6,001 nucleotides of DNA from Bdellovibrionales bacterium (GTDB lineage Bacteria > Bdellovibrionota > UBA1018 > CAIMNF01). The position numbers were made by a program, and so were the translations under genes. The stretch covers positions 1 through 6,001 of the forward strand of contig CANGWP010000131.1 in the NCBI GenBank assembly GCA_947457605.1. The letters are read 5' to 3'. Under the pieces are notes generated by a model. It was given only the letters and a program-made list of their open reading frames with translations, did no database searches and was not told the origin of the DNA. Each line of letters begins with the position of its first letter. Position 1 is the stretch's first letter. Positions 1-5,625 of the stretch are shown piece after piece.

Positions 1-702
1 CTCGAAGATCGCCTTGACCCAATGAGAGGAAGGGGTTTGGGAAGCACTGGCAATCTTCGCAGAACTCGAAAGAATCATTCCAAGAAGTGCCGCTGAAATT
101 CCATAGTTGGACGAATCGACCAGGAGGAAGTTCACAAAGTCTTTTTTGTCGGACTCAAATAGATCAAAGTAGTCCCCCCCGGGTTTCAGCCCGGAGAGAT
201 GTTTGCTCATGACCTGGATTCCCTTCAAACCATTGAACCTCCTTGGTGTCTTGGTCTGCAGTATGTTTTCCAGAACCCGGTTGGCACTCTCCAGTTCCCG
301 CATGACCTCACGACTTTCCTCGAGGAGTTCGCCGGAATTTTTTCGATGATGGTGATGACGCAAAATCGAAAGAACAGATGCTGCCCGAAAAGGAGAAGTT
401 ACTACATCATCCACCAAGGACAGGAATTCCGCCCGGGGGAGCGGATCGATCTCATCCACCACTAGAACAATGGATTTGCCTTCACGGTCGAGATCCTTCA
501 CCCATCCCTCCCAATCCTTACGTCCCGCATCGATCAGGATCAGATCCGAAAGTGAATCTCGCACAGGGTGTACCTTCGGAGCCTGATCACCAGTCAAAGT
601 CCTAAGCAGTGTTTTCAACTCCGACTTCCAAACTCCCTCCACAGAAGAGTCTCTGCACAAAATACCCACGAAGATTTCTTTTTTCATGCTTTCAGATTTC
701 AT
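1..702 (-). CDS. SpoIIE/RsbU-type PP2C protein phosphatase with degenerate receiver domain (3' end outside window)
   Basis: I see the first 234 residues; the C-terminal part lies beyond position 1. Residues 7-110 look like a response-regulator receiver fold. There is a beta strand at 9-16, an LILID strand ending in D58 where the phospho-acceptor sits, VLVVDEID at 79-86, and DDVVTSPF at 98-105 in place of the usual DDYxxKPF. The conserved Lys is therefore Ser103, so phosphorylation-dependent switching is doubtful. Residues 120-153 are a charged, Leu-rich coiled-coil linker. The phosphatase domain then starts, with GGDYFDLFE at 175-183 as the first metal motif and VDSSNYGISAALLG at 195-208, which corresponds to the family's DxSGHGxxAAL. 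The family dephosphorylates Ser/Thr-phosphorylated STAS proteins in partner switching; the substrate here is inferred. The ATG at 702 overlaps the upstream gene's TGA (ATGA), suggesting translational coupling, with GGAG about 11 nt upstream. An internal ATG at 687 is less likely. Confidence 0.85.
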   Translation of the reverse strand, partial: MKSESMKKEIFVGILCRDSSVEGVWKSELKTLLRTLTGDQAPKVHPVRDSLSDLILIDAGRKDWEGWVKDLDREGKSIVLVVDEIDPLPRAEFLSLVDDVVTSPFRAASVLSILRHHHHRKNSGELLEESREVMRELESANRVLENILQTKTPRRFNGLKGIQVMSKHLSGLKPGGDYFDLFESDKKDFVNFLLVDSSNYGISAALLGMILSSSAKIASASQTPSSHWVKAIFE

Positions 703-1832
703 TTTGCTTGTAACTCCGCCTCCCGGTCTCTGGTGTTGACATTCTGGAAAAAATACTTGTACTGGAGTGCATACCGTGTGTCCCACTTGGAAATGGCCGG
801 AAACGGAGTGAGCTCCTGATAGTACGCAAGATTGATCTCACTGGTCTCACTTCGGTAGCCGATTCCTCCATTGAACTGGAGATTGTTCAGTCCCACCCTG
901 AATGCTACAGACCGGCTGACACTAAGATCCATTCCAATGCTGAGCTTGTCGAGGATGGACATCGAACTCGTACTGGTCAGATCCTTGTATTGCAAATACC
1001 AATGAGATTTGACCTGACCGGAAATCCGAACATTGAAGTTGAATGCGGCATCAATGCTCATGGGTTCATCCGAGGGAGTTCCGCTGGGGGAGCTCGCCCT
1101 TGGAACCAGGCCTTTATTCAAGTAATGAAGCCCGAACAGATTCCTTGCAACTACAGATACAGTGGGTGTGTAGGCAAACGGAAATACGAAATTGACGGAG
1201 GCTGTGTGCGAGATGCCTTTGCCCTCCGAGATTCCTTTCAGATAGGCCGCCGAGGAGTTCGAGGTCGACTGGGCAAGCCCACTCGCCTGACTCACGAGCT
1301 GGAGACTGTAGCCAACCCTCATGACCCCTCTGGCAAGAGCAAGTCCGTATCCCACCGCCGGGACGATGTTGCTGGTTGTTTCGTAATTCACATTCGTACC
1401 GTCCGAGTAGGCTCTTACCCTCTCTTGGAAAAGCAGTCCGACCGCAAGCCCTCCCCAGGAAACCGCCGTCAAGTTTCCGAATCCGGCACTGTAAATCTTA
1501 TTGGGATTCGAATTGAGGGTGGAGGTAAAACCACCAAGGGAGGAAACCCCGTACGAGGTGGAAAACGACCCCATCACTGAACTGTTGAGATCAAGGTTCA
1601 AATTAAGATATTCCGCCCGGAACTTCGTGTTTCTCGCGAGAGCCGCAGGATTGTTAAAGAGAGCATTTCCTGTCTCCTCACTCAAAGGAATCGTCATCCC
1701 TCCGAGGGACTGCCCGTGCGGGCTGATGTACCTTACAGCCGGATAATTGTATGGCAGGGCCCTACCGCTTCCTGGAAGGAAGAATAAACTCAATGCGCAT
1801 CCGAATGTACAGACCTGCCACCTGGTTTTCAC
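699..1832 (-). CDS. Predicted outer-membrane beta-barrel protein (PorV/FadL-like fold)
   Basis: This is a 377-residue exported protein. From the chosen GTG start, residues 1-25 form a signal peptide: basic KTR, hydrophobic core ALSLFFLPG, and probable cleavage after GRA before LPYNY. Near the mature N terminus is SLGGMTIPLSEETGNALFNNPAALA, which resembles the GMGGA...ALYWNPAGLA signature of PorV/OmpP1-FadL-type barrels. The rest alternates polar and hydrophobic residues in strand-length blocks rich in Gly, Ser, Tyr and Asn, ending with YALQYKYFF and a short polar tail. It probably sits in the outer membrane as a pore or assembly-associated barrel; substrate unknown. The reading frame is open upstream to a TTG at 1913, but that start would bury the signal peptide behind about 27 residues. 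GGAG lies 5 nt before the GTG. It ends in a 4-nt ATGA overlap with the PP2C gene, so the two are probably translated together. Product family is moderately sure; function is not known. Confidence 0.78.
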   Translation of the reverse strand: MKTRWQVCTFGCALSLFFLPGSGRALPYNYPAVRYISPHGQSLGGMTIPLSEETGNALFNNPAALARNTKFRAEYLNLNLDLNSSVMGSFSTSYGVSSLGGFTSTLNSNPNKIYSAGFGNLTAVSWGGLAVGLLFQERVRAYSDGTNVNYETTSNIVPAVGYGLALARGVMRVGYSLQLVSQASGLAQSTSNSSAAYLKGISEGKGISHTASVNFVFPFAYTPTVSVVARNLFGLHYLNKGLVPRASSPSGTPSDEPMSIDAAFNFNVRISGQVKSHWYLQYKDLTSTSSMSILDKLSIGMDLSVSRSVAFRVGLNNLQFNGGIGYRSETSEINLAYYQELTPFPAISKWDTRYALQYKYFFQNVNTRDREAELQAK

Positions 1833-1837
1833 AGCAT

Positions 1838-1841
1838 CTCC
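1838..1841 (-). promoter_or_regulatory. Shine-Dalgarno GGAG deciding the GTG start of the barrel gene
   Basis: On the minus strand the order is GGAG, ATGCT, GTG, which is a 5-nt spacer. It selects GTG at 1832 over the in-frame TTG at 1913 and ATG at 1895. Neither of those has a clear ribosome site, and neither gives an N-terminal signal peptide. Confidence 0.6.
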
Positions 1842-1902
1842 AAACCTCTCTTCGGTAGATACGAACCAAAACAAAAGCTCATCCCCGGTTTTCATGATCA
1901 AC

Positions 1903-1938
1903 AAAAACGTCAAAAAAACATCACAAAAAATGAAAAAA
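1903..1938. repeat. Phased A-tracts (likely curved DNA / UP-element-like)
   Basis: Runs of A lie at 1903-1907, 1912-1918, 1925-1930 and 1933-1938. Their centres fall near 1905, 1915, 1927.5 and 1935.5, so the average step is close to one helical turn. Such phasing usually gives intrinsic bending, and A-tracts upstream of a -10 can act as UP elements. They sit directly upstream of the candidate promoter of the STAS gene. Confidence 0.5.
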
Positions 1939-1954
1939 GCGTCCCTTTTGAATT

Positions 1955-1963
1955 TGTTAAGAT
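1955..1963 (+). promoter_or_regulatory. Candidate extended -10 promoter for the STAS/response-regulator operon
   Basis: TGTTAAGAT fits the extended -10 pattern TGnTATAAT with four of six hexamer matches plus the TG. There is no good -35, but the A-tracts lie just upstream. Transcription would start near 1970, giving a very short leader before the AGGA site at 1975. It is weak as a motif and supported mainly by position. Confidence 0.28.
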
Positions 1964-1974
1964 CATGTAAAAAT

Positions 1975-1978
1975 AGGA
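1975..1978 (+). promoter_or_regulatory. Shine-Dalgarno AGGA of the STAS gene
   Basis: AGGA lies 3 nt before the ATG at 1982 and 9 nt before a second in-frame ATG at 1988. The spacing favours the second ATG (Met3) as the true start. The protein would then be two residues shorter. Confidence 0.45.
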
Positions 1979-1981
1979 AAT

Positions 1982-2461
1982 ATGAAAATGCTCTTCTCCA
2001 TGGATGAACAGGTGCATCACTTCAAAATCAACGGGGAAATCACTCCTGACGATCTTCAGATGTTTCGAAAAAGCCTCCACCGGTTTCTCGAAACAAATCC
2101 GGAATACGTTGTCATTGACCTGAGCGAAATCTCTCTTCAAGTACCCGATTTTGAACTCCAGACCGCGCTTACCGAAATCCGCACTTTGGCGGCAGCCAAG
2201 GGAATATCCCTGCAGATCGCCATGAGTGACATTGAGGCCGGGATCGCAAAAAACTCGGTCCTGCAAAGTGCGCTCGAGAAACAAATCCGTGTTTTGCAAG
2301 GAAAGATTGAGCTCAGGGAAGAGATGAAACGAAACCTTGAACAGATCGTGGAAGCGAACCGGGCCCTGCAGTCTGCCATCGAGGACAGGAGTGTTTCCCT
2401 CAGCCTCAATCGAAGAAATCCTTTCAATCCCCTGTTTGAGCGCCTCTGGAGCGAGAAATGA
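1982..2461 (+). CDS. STAS-like domain protein with C-terminal coiled coil
   Basis: This is a 159-residue soluble protein. Residues 10-91 follow the STAS (anti-sigma-factor antagonist, SpoIIAA/RsbV) pattern: KINGEI at 15-20, helix 22-37, YVVIDLSEIS at 42-51, helix 58-73 and the strand ISLQIAM at 75-81. Where SpoIIAA-type proteins have DSSGLG with the phosphorylated Ser, this one has V54-P55-D56-F57, so the phospho-site appears lost and Asp sits near its place. Residues 92-136 are a charged heptad-like coiled coil (LEKQI, LQGKI, LEQIV, LQSAI), followed by a short basic tail. The STAS fold normally binds a kinase or anti-sigma factor; here it may be a scaffold or non-switching partner, which is inference. 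The stop overlaps the response-regulator start in ATGA, so both proteins are probably made in linked amounts. The start could be ATG 1982 or ATG 1988. The STAS assignment rests on pattern only, without a search. Confidence 0.7.
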   Translation: MKMLFSMDEQVHHFKINGEITPDDLQMFRKSLHRFLETNPEYVVIDLSEISLQVPDFELQTALTEIRTLAAAKGISLQIAMSDIEAGIAKNSVLQSALEKQIRVLQGKIELREEMKRNLEQIVEANRALQSAIEDRSVSLSLNRRNPFNPLFERLWSEK

Positions 2462-3132
2462 AATCAAAAATCCTGGTAATTGAAGACAATGCCGACACCC
2501 GAAGATTTCTTCAGGTGATGTTGAGCCGCGAATTCGAGGTCGCCATCGCCCGGGATGGTGTCGAGGGAATCGAGCTTGCCAAATCCATTCAGCCTGAGCT
2601 CATCGTGCTGGATGTGGTCATGCCAAGCCTGAATGGATACGATACCTGCAAGCGCCTGAAGTCGATCCCTGAGACCGAGAATATTCCTGTGATCTTCCTC
2701 TCCGGCAAGAACACCACGGCTGAAATCACGTACGGAATTTCCATGGGCGCGGATGATTACCTCCCCAAACCCTTTGATCACAAGGAGTTGCTCGCAAGAA
2801 TCAAGACCCGCCTCGCACGCTCCCTTTCCAATCCGGCTCCCAAAGTGGTCGTGGGAAAGCTTGAAATCGACACATTGAAGCGTGTCGCCCAGTATGAACG
2901 CTCACCCATTCAGTTGACCTTGACCGAATTCGACATCCTTCGCCTGCTTGCTGCACGATTCGGGGTTGTCGTTTCAAGGGAGGAGATCATGCGGGAGATC
3001 TGGAAAGATTCGGCATCGGATACCACGGATCGAACCATTGATGTCCACATCCGGTCCCTTCGGAAGAAAATTCCAGCCATGAACAATCACATTCAAAGCG
3101 TGTACGGGGTTGGATACAAATACGTACCCTGA
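2458..3132 (+). CDS. OmpR/PhoB-family response regulator
   Basis: This is a complete 224-residue transcription factor. The receiver domain at 4-121 has every key residue: acidic pair E9-D10, phospho-acceptor D52 (IVLDVVMP), switch Ser82, Lys104 in KPF and aromatic Tyr101. A short linker leads to a winged-helix DNA-binding domain at about 129-224. The typical OmpR signatures are there: LTLTEFDILRLLA, VVSREEIMREIW, the recognition-helix region RTIDVHIRSLRKKI, and the final hairpin VYGVGYKYVP. Phosphorylation by a histidine kinase, or acetyl phosphate, should promote dimerisation and promoter binding. No histidine kinase lies in the window, so it is orphan as far as can be seen. It overlaps the STAS gene by 4 nt, and its stop abuts the convergent kinase stop. 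Target genes are unknown; the divergent barrel/phosphatase operon is a natural candidate. Confidence 0.95.
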   Translation: MKSKILVIEDNADTRRFLQVMLSREFEVAIARDGVEGIELAKSIQPELIVLDVVMPSLNGYDTCKRLKSIPETENIPVIFLSGKNTTAEITYGISMGADDYLPKPFDHKELLARIKTRLARSLSNPAPKVVVGKLEIDTLKRVAQYERSPIQLTLTEFDILRLLAARFGVVVSREEIMREIWKDSASDTTDRTIDVHIRSLRKKIPAMNNHIQSVYGVGYKYVP

Positions 3133-5121
3133 TCAGCGACGACTTGCCGGATTCCGAGCCGCCTCCAGCGGAATCCCGTTCTTCACAATCCGATCCCCTT
3201 GCTTCACCTCGATTTGAAATGTCTTTTCCACGTTCAGGAGATCATTCCGGATCACAACCCGATAATTCCCTACCGGAAGTTTCTCCTGATAGATTGGCGT
3301 CTTCAAGATGACGGACTTCTGAAGATTGCCACTTGATCCCTGATCGAGACTCACGATCGTCACATCGGCAAGATCCGGTACCGTGGACAAAGTCAGCGTT
3401 CCATAAACCATCGGCTCGAGCTTCACGTCCAGGACGTATTCTTTTCCGTCTACCAGATCGGATTCCTTCACTGTAAATTCCTTGCGGAAGGTGACAAATC
3501 CAGGCCGGTCTACGACAAACTCCAGAGGCTCGCCCACTGCCACGGGAACACTTCCATCCGCAAGATCCACATGTGCCGAGTTGAGGGTCGCCCGTGTTTT
3601 GGAAAGGTTTCCATCAGGGAAAAAGCGTAATTTCATTCGGGCGGTTTTGGCTTGCGCGTTCGTGGAGGGTGGCGCCACCGCCCCCACCGGAGTATTCGCG
3701 AGATTTCTACTTGGACCTGATGATTCACCCTTCTCTAAAAATTGACCCTTGAACCAGATTCCTGCGGCAGCGATCACAGCTCCTGCGATGGCGAGCTTCA
3801 AAATGGAGGTGAACATTCCGGGAGAATCACCGACTGGGTCCGGGTTGCGGATCTGGGATTGAGTGTGAGATCGCTTCACCGGCGGCGGAGTTGCAGGTCC
3901 CCCCCCCGGCCTGGATCCCGCACCGGGTACGGGGCTCCGACTGCTCGGCACCTTCATCTGTCGCTCGGGCTGAATGGCAACTTCAACCTTTTCAGCGTTT
4001 GTGATCTGGGATTTCTCGAATTTATTCCCTAAATTTGTAACCCTAGTTGCATCTCGTGGCGCTGTGGTGGCCAATGCACCGGAGGAATGTTCTTTTGTGA
4101 TAATCTGGCTTCCGAGTGCAATCAACTCTTCTGCTTTGGAGTTCAATTGCTGAAGCTGCTTGCGATCCTCAACAATCAAATCATGAAAAAGCTTTTTAAC
4201 AAAAGTGGAGAGATCCGAAGCTCCGAAATCAGAAAAATGAATGGCCAAAATTTTGCGCAAAGCCCGGGCCATCTCCTCGCCGGTCTGAAACCGCTTTTTC
4301 GGATCCCGGCTCAGGGCTTGAAGAACCAATGCGTCGAGTTCCTTTGGCACTTCCGGATTGATGCTGGAGGGAGGCTTCACGTAGGAATTGCAGCTCTCAA
4401 TCATTTTCAGAACCTGAAATTCATTGTCTCCCTCGGCAACAAAGAGTCTCTTTCCGGTAAGGAGTTCCCAAAGCACGATTCCAAGAGCAAATAAATCAGA
4501 GCGCCCGTCCAGAACCTCGCCCATCACTTGTTCGGGGGAAAGATAGCTTAGCTTGCCCTTGATGACTCCGGCACGTGTTGCCTCTCCATTCGTTGCCGCT
4601 TTTGCAATTCCAAAATCGATCACCTTGATGTTCCCATCATAGGAGACAAGAATATTCTGAGGACTTACATCTCTATGAACCACATTCAGGGGCTCGCCGG
4701 TAATTCTGTCTTTAAAACCATGCGCATAATTCAAGCCGGCTGCTGCTTGCTCGATCATATGGCAGGAGGCAGCTACCGGAACGCGCTGTTGTTTTTGAGA
4801 AATTTTTGAAAGAATCTGGCGAAGGTTCCTTCCCTCCACAAGCTCCATCGCGATGAACTGCTGCCCATTTTCCTCGCCGGATTCATAGAGTTGAACAATA
4901 TTCGGATGAGTGAACCGCATGGTCACCTGAACCTCGGCACGAAACATCTGAACGAATTCGTTGTTATTGCTATAGGCACCCTGGATCCGTTTGATGACGA
5001 CAAAGCGACCGCTCGAGCCCGGCGAAGCCAAGCGAGCTCTGAAGATCTCGGCCATACCACCTTCTCCGATCCGATCGAGAAGGAAGTATTTTCCGAATTT
5101 TTTGAGGACTGAATCGCTCAT
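3133..5121 (-). CDS. Transmembrane Ser/Thr protein kinase (Hanks type) with PEGA-like outer domain
   Basis: The kinase domain spans about 12-292 of 662 residues and looks active. It has a Gly loop G19-E-G-G-M-A, ATP lysine K44, helix-C E63, catalytic loop HRDVSPQN at 149-156 with D151, DFG at 169-171, SPE (APE variant) at 195-197, D209 and R277. A helical stretch (300-336) and a Pro/Gly/Ser-rich linker (about 340-435) precede one membrane segment at about 437-457. The C-terminal 205 residues are probably extracytoplasmic: a disordered Pro/Ala stretch, a beta-rich module at about 495-570, and a PEGA-like module at about 572-652 (GTLTLSTVPDLADVTIV ... LKTPIYQEKLPVGNYRVVI). PEGA modules are common on such receptors, and the ligand is unknown. 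The ATG at 5121 fits the family start; GAGGG lies about 12 nt upstream, a long spacing. It follows the lipoprotein gene by 57 nt and may be co-transcribed. A 9-G tract lies in the linker. Confidence 0.95.
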   Translation of the reverse strand: MSDSVLKKFGKYFLLDRIGEGGMAEIFRARLASPGSSGRFVVIKRIQGAYSNNNEFVQMFRAEVQVTMRFTHPNIVQLYESGEENGQQFIAMELVEGRNLRQILSKISQKQQRVPVAASCHMIEQAAAGLNYAHGFKDRITGEPLNVVHRDVSPQNILVSYDGNIKVIDFGIAKAATNGEATRAGVIKGKLSYLSPEQVMGEVLDGRSDLFALGIVLWELLTGKRLFVAEGDNEFQVLKMIESCNSYVKPPSSINPEVPKELDALVLQALSRDPKKRFQTGEEMARALRKILAIHFSDFGASDLSTFVKKLFHDLIVEDRKQLQQLNSKAEELIALGSQIITKEHSSGALATTAPRDATRVTNLGNKFEKSQITNAEKVEVAIQPERQMKVPSSRSPVPGAGSRPGGGPATPPPVKRSHTQSQIRNPDPVGDSPGMFTSILKLAIAGAVIAAAGIWFKGQFLEKGESSGPSRNLANTPVGAVAPPSTNAQAKTARMKLRFFPDGNLSKTRATLNSAHVDLADGSVPVAVGEPLEFVVDRPGFVTFRKEFTVKESDLVDGKEYVLDVKLEPMVYGTLTLSTVPDLADVTIVSLDQGSSGNLQKSVILKTPIYQEKLPVGNYRVVIRNDLLNVEKTFQIEVKQGDRIVKNGIPLEAARNPASRR
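3149..3176 (+). other. Perfect 8-bp stem-loop just downstream of the response-regulator stop
   Basis: GGATTCCG at 3149-3156 pairs exactly with CGGAATCC at 3169-3176 across a 12-nt loop, starting 17 nt past the regulator's TGA. There is no T-run after it on the plus strand, so it is not a standard intrinsic terminator. It lies within the 3' coding end of the convergent kinase gene (residues about 649-658). It could stabilise or end the regulator mRNA, or be a coding coincidence. Confidence 0.4.
3899..3907 (-). repeat. Nine-G homopolymer in the kinase linker
   Basis: On the kinase coding strand there are nine consecutive G, encoding parts of P405-G406-G407-G408. Homopolymers of this length are prone to slippage. 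Loss of one G would end the protein at about residue 414 and gain of one at about 431. Both endpoints are before the membrane segment and after the complete kinase domain. Confidence 0.75.
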
Positions 5122-5178
5122 AGTTCTAGTCTACCCTCGTCATTTCCTTATCGGAGAGTGTGGCGAAAACCTTGAGTT

Positions 5179-5625
5179 TTAACGCAGAGTGGAGGACTGT
5201 TCTTCCAAGGGTTTGAATTTTATGGCAATTCCGCGAACCAAGACTTCCCCCACCGCCCCATCATCGGAACACTCGGGCAAGGGATGCTCTTCGGCTTTGC
5301 CATCAAGAGTAAACACCACGGAACGGACCTGAATTACGGCATCCGCTCCGGCTTTTTTTGCCTCTTTTAGCAAGGAGGCCGCCGCCTTATTGAAGTAGTT
5401 TTTGCACAAAGACTGGCTATAGGAATCCTGATCGAGAGTGGGCCAATCCGCTTTGGCTCGAACCCACCCCATTGTTTTGTAGGAACGCCTCTTCTCGGCA
5501 CCGGTGGGCAATTCCAGATAAACCCATTTCTCGGGAAAGGAGTACTGGGGATGGCTTGCCCGTTCCGGAACACTCACACAAGAAACCAAAAACAACAAAC
5601 TCAGGACAAGAGGACTACGGCTCAA
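5179..5625 (-). CDS. Small lipoprotein, possibly with YbjQ/heavy-metal-binding-like fold
   Basis: This is a 148-residue exported lipoprotein. After a short n-region (SRS) and a hydrophobic core LVLSLLFLVS comes a lipobox LVSC with Cys16, so signal peptidase II cleavage and lipid anchoring are expected. Residue 17 is Val, not Asp, which by the enterobacterial +2 rule would allow outer-membrane sorting. The mature part has YKTMGWVRAKA, a helical SLCKNYFNKAAASLLKEAKKA, GADAVIQVRSVVF and a final GEVLVRGIAIKF. This order resembles YbjQ/UPF0145 or DUF4156-like small beta/alpha domains (GADAVI...V...GxAVxF), but I cannot confirm the family. Besides Cys16 there are two cysteines, C74 and C118, that could form a disulfide. 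The start is TTG; the frame has TGA TGA upstream and no ATG or GTG that would keep the signal peptide. It begins 11 nt inside the aminomutase gene, which implies co-transcription. Confidence 0.8.
   Translation of the reverse strand: MSRSPLVLSLLFLVSCVSVPERASHPQYSFPEKWVYLELPTGAEKRRSYKTMGWVRAKADWPTLDQDSYSQSLCKNYFNKAAASLLKEAKKAGADAVIQVRSVVFTLDGKAEEHPLPECSDDGAVGEVLVRGIAIKFKPLEEQSSTLR

Larger units (their letters stand above)
1833..1981. promoter_or_regulatory. Divergent intergenic region between the barrel/phosphatase and STAS/regulator operons
   Basis: These 149 bases separate two divergent operons and should hold promoters for both, as well as any shared operator. The part at 1903-1938 is markedly AT-rich with four A-tracts. 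No convincing -35/-10 pair was found for the minus-strand operon; a TTGACG at 1913-1908 lacks a -10 at the right distance. I see no clear palindromic operator or riboswitch. Confidence 0.5.

Noticed and set aside
990..1580. A 196-codon open frame on the plus strand
   Set aside because: It lies fully antisense to the barrel gene. The product is Arg/Gly-rich with no recognisable motif and no good ribosome site, so it is a shadow of the other strand.
1833..1913. Longer form of the barrel protein starting at TTG 1913 or ATG 1895
   Set aside because: It would place about 21-27 unrelated residues before a good signal peptide. The GTG at 1832 has GGAG at 5-nt spacing.
1908..1913. TTGACG as a -35 box for the minus-strand operon
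   Set aside because: No -10-like hexamer occurs 16-18 nt downstream (AACCGG region).
1910..2467. A 185-codon open frame on the minus strand
   Set aside because: It is antisense to the STAS gene, whose protein has a clear fold pattern, a ribosome site and an ATGA junction. The antisense product shows no domain.
3149..3176. Intrinsic terminator for the response regulator
   Set aside because: The 8-bp stem is real, but no T-run follows on either strand and the loop is 12 nt, so it is reported only as a stem-loop.
5122..5178. Terminator or promoter between the lipoprotein and kinase genes
   Set aside because: I found no inverted repeat with a T-run and no convincing -35/-10 pair in these 57 bases.
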